From contig CAZNRY010000155.1 in NCBI GenBank assembly GCA_964575675.1, forward strand, positions 1-10,159: a stretch of DNA of 10,159 bases, in the 5' to 3' direction. Positions 1-7,300 of this stretch are shown here, piece by piece. Under the pieces are notes generated by a model that worked only from the letters and a program-made list of their open reading frames with translations, had not been told where the DNA came from and made no database searches. This stretch comes from CAZNRY01 sp964575675. Its GTDB lineage: Bacteria > Eisenbacteria > RBG-16-71-46 > CAIMUX01 > VGJL01. The position numbers were made by a program, and so were the translations under genes. Each line of letters opens with the position of its first letter. Position 1 is the stretch's first letter.

Positions 1-2
1 CT

Positions 3-3000
3 CGTAAAGCTTACGATGAACTGGTATACTGTGGCGGGAAGCCCTTTATGTATGACGAGCGGCCCGTGACCCTTCGGGCGGAACGTGGAGAAACCCGGCC
101 GGAACGCTGCCCTGGTTGCCTGGTCCACAAGAACCGGGCGCGGCGGCACGTGAAGATCGGCTACTTCCCGAGTCATCCTCGCGACGACGGGAGCATCTTT
201 CTCGCCTCCCGTGCCGCGTATACCCCGCACGGTAATCGGGGACACGAGTCGCGCGAGCCGTCTCCCTCGTGGCAGGACATGCGCCTCGGCATCACCGACC
301 AGGAGATCCTCCTCCTCTATGATGCCCTCGAACGCAGTCAGGTGGTCGTGCTCGTGAGTCCGACCGGTTCGGGGAAGTCGACCTACGTGCCGTTCCGCCT
401 GTTGGTTCCTCCGCCGGGATACTCGGGCACTCTGGTCGAGCGTTTGACGCGGCACGGCCAGATTCTCGTCACCCAGCCACTCACGTCGGCGACGGAGTTC
501 ATCCCCGCAACGATATCCGGTCGATACCTCGATTGCGTGCTCGGCCCCGGGGGCATCGTGGGTCTGCGCCATGGGACGCGGCGCGGCGCCCGGGATCAGG
601 GTGAGCGGTACGACCGCCGCAACCTCATCGTCGTCGTCACGGACGGTTCCCTGCGGAACTGGATTCGCGACGGTCGTCTGTCGAGCTACAGCCTCGTGAT
701 GATCGATGAAGCGCATCAGCGCAGTGTGAATATCGAGACCATTCTCATGCTCTTGAAGGACGCTCTTCTGCGCTACCCGACGCTCAAGGTCGTCATCTCG
801 TCCGCGACCATGAATCAGGAACGGTTCCGCGAAGCGTTCTCGGAACTCGGCATCCTGACCGAGGTCATCTCCTTCGAGTCCGCGGCCAGCCGATCGCCGG
901 GGTACCAGGTCCACTTCTGGGGAGTCACGGAGCCAGCCCCCGGCTGCCGATGCCCCCTCTGCGGGTCGTCCGCGGACGCGAAGCGGCGCTTCTGGGGTTC
1001 CGGCGCGCCGCCGTTCCTTGAACGGGATGTCGCCACCAAGGTCGCGCACGTTGTCAAGCAGCTCCTCGCAACGACGCGGGGCGGCAGCATCCTGGTGTTT
1101 CTGCCAGGCGAGGGCACCATCGCGGAGACCGAGCGCTTGCTCCAGCGGCTGATCCCTCCCGCTGAGCGCGCAGAAGTGCTCCTGAAGATCCTGCCGGTCT
1201 ATCGCCGGCTCGGCGGACGCGAGGTTGTGGCCAGATTCCAGGATCGAAGCGCCAGGCGACGCGTGCTGCTCACCACCACGATCGCCCAGACGTCGCACAC
1301 CCTCGAGGATGTCATCTACGTCGTCGATTCCGGCCTCATGAAACAGAACGAATGGGATCCGACGACGCGGGTCTTGACGCTGCCGACTCTCTGGGAAAGC
1401 CAGGACGGCTGCCGGCAACGTTGGGGGCGCGTCGGCCGGGTTGCCCCCGGGTTCGTCTTCTGCCTCTACACGGAAGAGCAGTACGGTACGTTCAATCCCC
1501 ACACGACTCCCGAGGTCGCCCGGATGCCGCTCGACGACGTCTACCTCACCCTCACGGCCGCTGGTGCCGCTGGAGGGGACGAACTGCCTTGGATCGTGGC
1601 AGACTCCGATCTGACCGACGCCGAAGACCGGGTGAACTGGCGCAAGGAAATCGGCCGCGCACAGGCGGCCATCCGGACGAACCGCTACGTCACTGCGGAC
1701 AGCACCCTCTCCGAAAAGGCCACAGAGCTCTTCCGAGTACCTCGCTCCGCTCCGGTGATTGATGCGCTTGGGCTCGCCGAGCGTTTCAACTGCCTCCGCG
1801 AGACGCTGGCGGTCCTGTTCCTGCTCGAGTCGCGCGAAGGCGAACCGCGTACCGGAGAGCGCCTCTACGACCCCGGCGTGGGACTCCTCCGCTGGGACCA
1901 TGACTGGCATGTCGAAACGAAGAGCCGCGTGTGGGAGCTCCATCGAGGTCTCCGGGTGGGCTGCGCAGACGATCTCGACTTCCTCGGTAAGCTCGCATGG
2001 CTCTGCGATCTCATGGAGCAGCGCGGTTGCCTGAAAGACTGGGTCGCTTACTACCAGCTGAATGGGGCGGTCCTCCGTGAGGTGCGCGAGGACGCACGCG
2101 ACCTTTTGGAACGCCACTACCGCAAGAAGACGCATGGAGCCGATGACGTGCGGGCTTTCGATCTTCGGCGCCTCAACCGCGTCCGCCGGGTGCTGTTTGT
2201 TGCTTGGCCGGATCGCATGGGTACGGTGAAGGCCGACGGTCTCATCGAATGGACGACAGCCGAGGGGCGGATCCGGATCACGGGCTCCCGGATGGGGGTC
2301 TGTCATTGGCGCCGCGGTGAACGCGTCCTCATCGCGAGCATCACCCAGGAGCGCCGGCTCCGCGGTACTGCGGACACCTCGGCGTGCGTTCCGGCATGCA
2401 TCGTCCGTGCTCCCGGACAGGAGCCGCCTTCGCCCGAGCTGATGTTCTTGGATCAGCAGTTTCCGGCCGGCTCACTCGCTGCGCTTGCCGTCCCCGATGG
2501 TGCCGCCCGTGGACGGAAGATCGGCAAAGCCATCCTCGTGCCCCGACTGTCTTCGCTGTCGTCGAGTCCAGCGGGCGAAGGTCCGGGGGAGCCGACTGCG
2601 CCTCTCCGACCCGCTACCCTGTCGGCAATTCGTGTCGGGCAGGTTCGCCGAGGGCGCGTCACGCGCATCGTTGACTTCGGTGCGTTCATCGATCTCGGTG
2701 GGACCGAGGGGTTCCTCCATATCACAGACATTTCCTGGGGATTCCTCCGCCACCCCTCGGACCGGCTCGTAGTTGGCGATCGTCCCGAGGTCAAGGTCCT
2801 CTCCGTCGACAAACAATCGGGCCGCGTCGGCCTCGGGCTCAAGCAGCTCCAGGAGTATCCGTGGGAGCGCGTCCCAGAGCGGTACCCGGTCGGCACTGTC
2901 GTCCGCGGTCACATAGCTGCGATCGAGGAGGATGGAGTATTCGTCGAACTCGAACCGGCGGTGGATGGTCTGGTGCATTCGAGTCAGATGGGCGGGGTAC

Positions 3001-4286
3001 CTCTTGGTTCCCTCGCTGTCGGCCTGTTCGTGGACTGCACAGTGCTCAAGCTGGACGCGGAGAACGAGAGGGTCTCGCTCCGACTCGATCGGGTGCATAC
3101 GGGACCGGCAGCAGACTGGTCCTACGAATTGGTGGTCGGTGATTCAGACACGGACGTCGAGCGCCGGCACCGGCGGGTCGAATTCCTGCGGGCCTTCCGT
3201 CCGCTCCGAACTGCGTCGTCGCCAGCTCTGACCGTCAATGCGACAAGCGAGCAGCGTGAAGGCTCCGTCGAGGTCATTCGTTGGGAAGATGAGGCAGGAG
3301 CGGTACACCCCCTCGTCGCTCCGGCCGAGCGGCGTTCTCTTGAGGGGCTCATCGGTGAGAAGCTCCCGTGTCAGGTCGTCGCGGTCGAGCGCGGGCCGAG
3401 CACACGCCGAGGTTGGGCGCTGGTCCAGGACGATGCGGGCTACGTGCATGTTCTGGGCGTGGGCGCCCTCAGCCTCAATCCGGCCGGCTACGGACTCGAG
3501 GCTCTGATGGGCCAGAGAATCGAGCTAGACGTCCGGGCCGAACACGAAGCGCAGCCGCATCTCACGTTGCACCCGACCATCCGCCGCAGTCTGCTTGAGC
3601 TGCGCCGCGCCATTGAGCAAAGCGACACATCGACCAGGGAACGCAAGCGTCGTTACATCCACCGCACTGCCCGTGTCGTCTTCATCGATCAAGAACGCGG
3701 GAGAGCGGTCGTCTGTATCCGCGATGGGATGGTCATCCACCCCTTCGAAGTGGCGGCAAAGTATTTCCCCACAGAAGGCCTCGTCTTGGATGCGAAGGTG
3801 ACTGCCCGGTTGCTTCTTGCCGAAGGAACCGACGAGATCGCGGCCTCGGAAGGGCGGTTCGCACCCGGAGAACTCTCGCACCTGCCCACAGAATTCTCGT
3901 ATGACCGAGAACGGAACGTCGTACGGGTCCCGTATTTCGTCAACAAGAGCCAGCTTGCGGGGTGGCGGGCGTCGCCTCGGAGTATTGGGTTCATAAGGAG
4001 ACATGCCTGGCTCTACGCATTCGATGTGCGCCTCCTGACGTTTGAGTACTCGGCTGCGGCCGATCTTCTTCTCGAGAACGCCGGGATTCTCATCGGCCGT
4101 GGTGGTGCGACGATCAAAGCGATTCAGGAATCCACTGGGGCCCGCGTGAACGTGGGCCGCGGGGTCGTCTACCCACGAGTCGTGATCACCTGCCCCAGCG
4201 AGAAGGGCCTTGAAAGGGCTTGCCGCGAAGTCGAGAGCCGCGTGTCAGTCGCCCATTGGGACAAAGAACCGACGGACGCCGACTGA
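3..4286 (+). CDS. DEAH-box RNA helicase with tandem S1 and C-terminal KH domains (5' partial)
   Basis: Probable ATP-dependent RNA helicase, distantly HrpA-like. The frame is open from base 3 with no stop before the first ATG (48), so the start is probably outside the window. Residues are numbered from that ATG. Walker A PTGSGKST is at 105-112, DEAH at 220-223, SSAT (motif III) at 251-254, a motif V-like TIAQTS...VVDSG segment at about 411-429, and motif VI QRWGRVGR at 457-464. Two S1 domains follow at about 861-938 and 946-1017. Two weaker OB/S1-like stretches lie at about 1106-1177 and 1202-1275. A KH domain is at about 1335-1400 with its GRGG loop at 1350-1353. Cysteine pairs occur at 21/24 (CPGC) and 300/302/305, between the RecA lobes, possibly binding zinc. 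Helicase identity is firm. The RNA-binding role follows from S1 and KH family knowledge. The cellular target is unknown. HrpA-type proteins usually lack this S1-S1-KH tail. Confidence 0.93.
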   Translation, partial: RKAYDELVYCGGKPFMYDERPVTLRAERGETRPERCPGCLVHKNRARRHVKIGYFPSHPRDDGSIFLASRAAYTPHGNRGHESREPSPSWQDMRLGITDQEILLLYDALERSQVVVLVSPTGSGKSTYVPFRLLVPPPGYSGTLVERLTRHGQILVTQPLTSATEFIPATISGRYLDCVLGPGGIVGLRHGTRRGARDQGERYDRRNLIVVVTDGSLRNWIRDGRLSSYSLVMIDEAHQRSVNIETILMLLKDALLRYPTLKVVISSATMNQERFREAFSELGILTEVISFESAASRSPGYQVHFWGVTEPAPGCRCPLCGSSADAKRRFWGSGAPPFLERDVATKVAHVVKQLLATTRGGSILVFLPGEGTIAETERLLQRLIPPAERAEVLLKILPVYRRLGGREVVARFQDRSARRRVLLTTTIAQTSHTLEDVIYVVDSGLMKQNEWDPTTRVLTLPTLWESQDGCRQRWGRVGRVAPGFVFCLYTEEQYGTFNPHTTPEVARMPLDDVYLTLTAAGAAGGDELPWIVADSDLTDAEDRVNWRKEIGRAQAAIRTNRYVTADSTLSEKATELFRVPRSAPVIDALGLAERFNCLRETLAVLFLLESREGEPRTGERLYDPGVGLLRWDHDWHVETKSRVWELHRGLRVGCADDLDFLGKLAWLCDLMEQRGCLKDWVAYYQLNGAVLREVREDARDLLERHYRKKTHGADDVRAFDLRRLNRVRRVLFVAWPDRMGTVKADGLIEWTTAEGRIRITGSRMGVCHWRRGERVLIASITQERRLRGTADTSACVPACIVRAPGQEPPSPELMFLDQQFPAGSLAALAVPDGAARGRKIGKAILVPRLSSLSSSPAGEGPGEPTAPLRPATLSAIRVGQVRRGRVTRIVDFGAFIDLGGTEGFLHITDISWGFLRHPSDRLVVGDRPEVKVLSVDKQSGRVGLGLKQLQEYPWERVPERYPVGTVVRGHIAAIEEDGVFVELEPAVDGLVHSSQMGGVPLGSLAVGLFVDCTVLKLDAENERVSLRLDRVHTGPAADWSYELVVGDSDTDVERRHRRVEFLRAFRPLRTASSPALTVNATSEQREGSVEVIRWEDEAGAVHPLVAPAERRSLEGLIGEKLPCQVVAVERGPSTRRGWALVQDDAGYVHVLGVGALSLNPAGYGLEALMGQRIELDVRAEHEAQPHLTLHPTIRRSLLELRRAIEQSDTSTRERKRRYIHRTARVVFIDQERGRAVVCIRDGMVIHPFEVAAKYFPTEGLVLDAKVTARLLLAEGTDEIAASEGRFAPGELSHLPTEFSYDRERNVVRVPYFVNKSQLAGWRASPRSIGFIRRHAWLYAFDVRLLTFEYSAAADLLLENAGILIGRGGATIKAIQESTGARVNVGRGVVYPRVVITCPSEKGLERACREVESRVSVAHWDKEPTDAD

Positions 4287-4296
4287 CCCTCATGCG

Positions 4297-4341
4297 GGGG
4301 GTCCCCACCGGCCGACCGGTCGCAAGAGGCCGGGAACCCCC
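4297..4341. terminator. Hairpin downstream of the helicase, possible terminator
   Basis: The arm GGGGGTCCC (4297-4305) pairs with GGG-A-ACCCCC (4332-4341) with one bulged A. Inside it is a perfect ACCGG/CCGGT hairpin (4307-4311/4316-4320). It begins 10 bases after the helicase stop, between two convergent genes, where a terminator is expected. No T-run follows on either strand, so it is not a classical intrinsic terminator. Confidence 0.4.
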
Positions 4342-4363
4342 GACCTCCACCCCCTTTGGGTTT

Positions 4364-4383
4364 ACGTCGTGCTTCCCCGACGT
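4364..4383. terminator. Inverted repeat immediately after the recombinase stop
   Basis: ACGTCG (4364-4369) and CGACGT (4378-4383) form a perfect 6-bp stem with an 8-base loop. It sits two bases beyond the recombinase stop on the minus strand. On the plus strand it is followed by TATTA rather than a true T-run. It may help terminate transcription, or be part of an attachment site at the recombinase-proximal end of the element. The sequence does not distinguish these. Confidence 0.3.
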
Positions 4384-4385
4384 TA

Positions 4386-5951
4386 TTAGCCGGCGACCTC
4401 TTCATTCCTGCAGAAACTCGGCCACGGGATGTCGTCCTCGTGGTGGATAAACCAGGTGCGGAGCCGTTTCATGATGGGGAGCCAGCCTAGACTGCCGCGC
4501 CCTTCCCCCATCAGGAGGAAGGGTTTTGGGGCTGACATTCGCAGAGATCCATCCTTGAGTTCGAGGTTCGAAGCCAGGGCCAGGAGGATCTCGCGTTTCT
4601 CCGCGTTCGAGCCCCGGAGGAAGCGTTTCGGGGCCATATTCGCGAAGCGGAACGTCCGCTCTGCGGGTTCGAACCATCTCTCTTGGCCGGTCTCCTCCTG
4701 GAGAAGTTTCTCCCTAACCTTGAGTTCCCGGTCGGTCAGTTCCTGTTTCTTCAGGGAGTAGTCCTCGTCGGAAACGAGGCCCCTGACCGCGAGGTCGAGG
4801 AGGGTCTTCGACTCCTTCCGGGTCTCCGTGATGGCTTGAGCGAGCGACCGGTGGGCGGGTGGCGGTTCGAGGCATTCCTTCCGCCGTTGCTGGCGCAGTT
4901 CCCCTAGGGCCCAGGTCAGGATGTCATCATCGACGGTGATCCGCCCCAGTAACCCGCCGATCTGCTCCTCCAGCGCCCCGACCTCAATCGAGGGCTCCGA
5001 ACACCGGCGGTCCGCGCGGCTCTTCGTGCAGTGGTAGTAGACGTACCGGTGGCCGTGGCGCTGGACCTTGTGTTCCGCGGTCACGGAGAGACCGCATGCC
5101 CCACAGCGGATAAGGCCCGTGTACGCGAAATCGTGCCGCCCTGGGGCTCGCCGGTTCGGCCGTCCGAGAAGCTCCTGGACGCGGTCGAACTCGGCCTTCG
5201 TGACCATGGGCTGGTGCGCGCCGGCATATGACTCCCCCTTGCGAAGGATGAGGCCGTAGTAGAAGGGGTTTGCGAGGATGGCGTAGAGCGTGCTCCGACT
5301 GAGCGGAAGCCCGCCGCTCCGGGGTCGGCGGGGAGTCCGGAAGTGCCAGTCCCCGTTCGCGACGAGAAGCGCCTCGAGCGGCGATCGGCCGGAGAGGATG
5401 AGGTCCCAGATCTTCCGCACGAGCGCAAAGCGGTCCGGGTCGGGCACGATCGTTTTCGTCGCCACCTCATTGAGATACCCGACGGGCGGAACGCCGGGAA
5501 ACCACCCCTGCGCGAGTTTCGCGCGGTTGCCGCGCTTCAGGTTGTCGGAGAGATCATCGATGTACTTCTTGGCCATCCCGAACTCGAGCTGCATCCAGAA
5601 CTTCTCATCGCCCCGGTTCGTGAAGGTCTTCTCCCGCGTGACGATCTCGGAAAGCTTCCCCTCGTCGAGCGCCCAGATGAGCGCCGCCCCGTCGACGGGG
5701 TTTCGGGCGAGTCGGTCGAGCTTCCAGCAGAGGATGCCGTCGGTCCGCCGTTTTCGGACATCCGCGAGCAACCTGTTGAAGACCGGCCGCCCCGGCGCCT
5801 TTGCCGAACGAGCCTCGGAGAGGACCGCCGTGACGGTGAAGCCGCGCGAGCGCGCGAGTCCGCGCAGTTCGTGGATCTGCGAGTCGATCGAGAGGACCTG
5901 GCGGTCTTCGGACTCCGAGGACTTGCGAGCGTAGAGGATGTAGCGGGCCAT
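4386..5951 (-). CDS. Large serine recombinase (site-specific integrase/resolvase)
   Basis: A 521-residue site-specific DNA recombinase of the large serine family, which would integrate or excise DNA by 5'-phosphoserine strand exchange. The N-terminal resolvase domain (about 1-150) carries YARKSS, with R9 and the probable nucleophile S11, plus PGRPVFN (R55) and DRLAR (R80, R83), matching the family's active-site arginines. A Recombinase domain follows at about 155-260. A zinc beta-ribbon has C283, C286, C308 and C317. The C-terminal third contains charged, probably coiled-coil sequence. All key residues are present, so it appears intact. The ATG at 5951 lies directly before the conserved first strand. 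No good Shine-Dalgarno precedes it, and the upstream small gene ends 11 bases earlier, so translation may be coupled. Confidence 0.95.
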   Translation of the reverse strand: MARYILYARKSSESEDRQVLSIDSQIHELRGLARSRGFTVTAVLSEARSAKAPGRPVFNRLLADVRKRRTDGILCWKLDRLARNPVDGAALIWALDEGKLSEIVTREKTFTNRGDEKFWMQLEFGMAKKYIDDLSDNLKRGNRAKLAQGWFPGVPPVGYLNEVATKTIVPDPDRFALVRKIWDLILSGRSPLEALLVANGDWHFRTPRRPRSGGLPLSRSTLYAILANPFYYGLILRKGESYAGAHQPMVTKAEFDRVQELLGRPNRRAPGRHDFAYTGLIRCGACGLSVTAEHKVQRHGHRYVYYHCTKSRADRRCSEPSIEVGALEEQIGGLLGRITVDDDILTWALGELRQQRRKECLEPPPAHRSLAQAITETRKESKTLLDLAVRGLVSDEDYSLKKQELTDRELKVREKLLQEETGQERWFEPAERTFRFANMAPKRFLRGSNAEKREILLALASNLELKDGSLRMSAPKPFLLMGEGRGSLGWLPIMKRLRTWFIHHEDDIPWPSFCRNEEVAG

Positions 5952-5962
5952 GGACGGACGGG

Positions 5963-6199
5963 TTAGAGATCAGGTCCGTCATCGTACGGACTCGAGGTCT
6001 CGTCGGTCAAGTCGGACGCGGTTCGAACCCGGGAGGGTTTCGGAAGACCACCTGGGGTTCGAAGCAGAATCGACACGGCGCGGAGAAGCCGTTCGGCCAT
6101 CTCCAGGGCCTCCTCGTCAGTCAGCGCTTCGCCATGTTTGTCACGCCAAATGGCCTTGAATTCACTGAGAGATTTCCGCGAGATCGGTGGGTGATCCAT
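5963..6199 (-). CDS. Small acidic protein encoded upstream of the serine recombinase
   Basis: A 78-residue protein. Its conserved-looking core is ISRKSLSEFKAIWRDKHGE followed by a TDEEALEMAERLL helix (about residues 6-42). From memory, short proteins with an 'S.KSl.EFK.iy...fGe...DeeA.emA..Ll' pattern recur next to recombinases of this type; this is recall, not a search. The tail is polar and probably disordered. I chose the ATG at 6199 over the much longer frame starting at 6427 because the upstream residues are low-complexity and run through the divergent control region, and because GAGGG precedes 6199. The gene lies 11 bases upstream of the recombinase, probably in one operon with it. The function is unknown; an accessory or directionality role is only a guess. 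Confidence 0.72.
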   Translation of the reverse strand: MDHPPISRKSLSEFKAIWRDKHGEALTDEEALEMAERLLRAVSILLRTPGGLPKPSRVRTASDLTDETSSPYDDGPDL

Positions 6200-6285
6200 G
6201 CCCTCATCGTCGCTGTCTTCTTGGCAAGACGGCAGAGGGGTGGACGTCGGATAACCCCGACCACTTGGGGATGGGGAACACTTGT

Positions 6286-6306
6286 GGACAGGCGTAGGGC
6301 CTGTCC
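6286..6306. repeat. Perfect 8-bp inverted repeat, candidate operator
   Basis: GGACAGGC and GCCTGTCC are separated by five bases (GTAGG). The dyad lies between divergent operons and about 105 bases upstream of an XRE-family regulator gene, a usual place for an autoregulatory operator. The left arm overlaps a TGTGGACA sequence whose complement recurs at 6337-6344. Confidence 0.45.
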
Positions 6307-6375
6307 GTCGAGGTTTTCCTCGGCTTGGGAGAAGTTTGTCCACAGGATGTCGCGAATCCCCGACGTTACCCCCTC

Positions 6376-6404
6376 TTTTCGGTTTTTCTTCGGGTCGGTA
6401 TTCT
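6376..6404 (+). promoter_or_regulatory. Possible leaderless promoter of the XRE gene
   Basis: TATTCT (6399-6404) resembles a -10 box. With normal spacing, transcription would start at or very near the A of the ATG at 6411. A poor -35 match (TTTTCG, 6376-6381) lies 17 bases upstream. No Shine-Dalgarno precedes the ATG, which fits a leaderless mRNA. The evidence is only a weak motif match. Confidence 0.3.
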
Positions 6405-6410
6405 GCCTGC

Positions 6411-6689
6411 ATGACCGTGCAGCACACTCAACGTGCAACCGCAACCCCGCCGCGATTCCCGAACCGGATCCGCGAATACCGGCTGCAGAAGGGCATCTCT
6501 CAGCGGGAGCTTGGTCGCCGAATCGGCTACTGCCGGAGCGTCATCTCCGACTGGGAACGCGGCTTCATCCTGCCCTCGCTCAGAAACGCTTTCAGGCTCG
6601 CAAAGGCCCTCGACACGCTCGCCGAGTCGCTCTACGTCGGCCTCTACTGCGCATACCCGAAGGAGACCATGAACCCGAAACCCGCATGA
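6411..6689 (+). CDS. XRE-family helix-turn-helix regulator
   Basis: A 92-residue protein with one Cro/C1-type HTH domain at about residues 17-75. The helices can be followed from IREYRLQKGISQRELGRRI through the recognition-helix segment RSVISDWERG to LRNAFRLAKAL. Such proteins are sequence-specific DNA-binding regulators, often repressors of the element that carries them. The ATG at 6411 was chosen over the frame-open 6282 start because the intervening residues show no HTH similarity and cross the operator-like repeat. Its TGA overlaps the next ATG (ATGA at 6686-6689), indicating translational coupling. It heads the plus-strand operon, so control of itself and of the divergent recombinase is a reasonable inference. 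Confidence 0.88.
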   Translation: MTVQHTQRATATPPRFPNRIREYRLQKGISQRELGRRIGYCRSVISDWERGFILPSLRNAFRLAKALDTLAESLYVGLYCAYPKETMNPKPA

Positions 6690-7300
6690 TCCGCCCGATC
6701 CCGCGAGAGACGATTTCGGCACTCCTCGACCACAAGGACGCCGTCCGACGACTCGGCCGCGCCTCGTGGCTCTACCTCGATCTCCTGCGTCATGCAACCC
6801 ACGACGGACTCGTCATCCGCAAGACCGCCCAGCTCGCTCAGGATCTCTCGGTCGCTGAATCCGACGTCGCGACGTGGCTCTCCCGCCTGACGGATGCGAA
6901 GCTCCTCCGCGTCCTCTCGCCGTCTCCCTTCTTGACCGTCCGGCTCTGTTTCTGGCCTGCTCAGTCATTCCCCGTTCTCCAAAACTCGAAGAAAACCGGC
7001 AACGGCGGCGCCTCTACAGAGGGACCTGCAGCTGCTGCAGCAGACAACAACAAACAACAGCAGGGGGATGGGGGTCAGGGGGAAGGGGAAACGCTCACGG
7101 CCGCTGCGATCAAGATCTTCGGCGAGACGGACGCGCCAGAGGTTCGCAACCTCCTCGCCCGGCACCCGGCCTCCGCCGTCCGCAGGGCGCTCTCCGCGGT
7201 CCAGGCGACGCCCGCGCACCGGATCCGGAAGTCCCGACTTGCCCTCTTCCGCTACCTCCTCGCGAAATTCTCCGAAACCATCGATGTCCGCGACCTCTGA
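6686..7300 (+). CDS. Winged-helix-like DNA-binding protein, paralog A
   Basis: A 204-residue protein with no recognised family name. Residues about 20-85 (ASWLYLDLLRHA, then TAQLAQDLSVAESDVATWLSRL and a short beta segment) read as a winged helix-turn-helix like those in plasmid or phage replication proteins. A low-complexity linker rich in Gly, Ala and Gln lies at about 100-135. The C-terminal domain ends in IRKSRLALFRYLLAKF and is shared with the next gene. The ATG overlaps the XRE stop by four bases. The open frame extends upstream to 6134 but through non-homologous sequence. Paralogy to the next protein in both domains supports this start. A role in element replication or its control is inferred only from fold and context. 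Confidence 0.75.
   Translation: MIRPIPRETISALLDHKDAVRRLGRASWLYLDLLRHATHDGLVIRKTAQLAQDLSVAESDVATWLSRLTDAKLLRVLSPSPFLTVRLCFWPAQSFPVLQNSKKTGNGGASTEGPAAAAADNNKQQQGDGGQGEGETLTAAAIKIFGETDAPEVRNLLARHPASAVRRALSAVQATPAHRIRKSRLALFRYLLAKFSETIDVRDL

Larger units (their letters stand above)
6200..6410. promoter_or_regulatory. Divergent control region of the element
   Basis: This 211-base gap separates the minus-strand recombinase operon from the plus-strand XRE operon, so it must contain both start regions. It holds a perfect 8-bp inverted repeat (GGACAGGC 6286-6293, GCCTGTCC 6299-6306). TTGTCCACA occurs at 6336-6344, and CTGTCCACA on the minus strand at 6283-6291. These resemble GC-rich-type DnaA boxes, or could be operators for the adjacent XRE protein. 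I recognise no clear minus-strand promoter. Confidence 0.5.

Noticed and set aside
4660..4680. GGGTTCGAACC sequence resembling a tRNA T-arm
   Set aside because: It is inside the recombinase gene and encodes ordinary residues; no tRNA fold surrounds it.
6014..6030. GGTTCGAACCC sequence resembling a tRNA T-arm, possible tRNA remnant or att site
   Set aside because: It lies inside the small minus-strand coding region, with no matching acceptor, D or anticodon arm around it.
6200..6427. Upstream extension of the small minus-strand protein to an ATG at 6427
   Set aside because: The extra 76 residues are low-complexity and cover the divergent promoter region; the ATG at 6199 starts just before the conserved-looking core.
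6134..6685. Upstream extension of the winged-helix paralog A frame to an ATG at 6134
   Set aside because: The extension overlaps the small minus-strand gene, the control region and the whole XRE gene, and has no similarity to paralog B.
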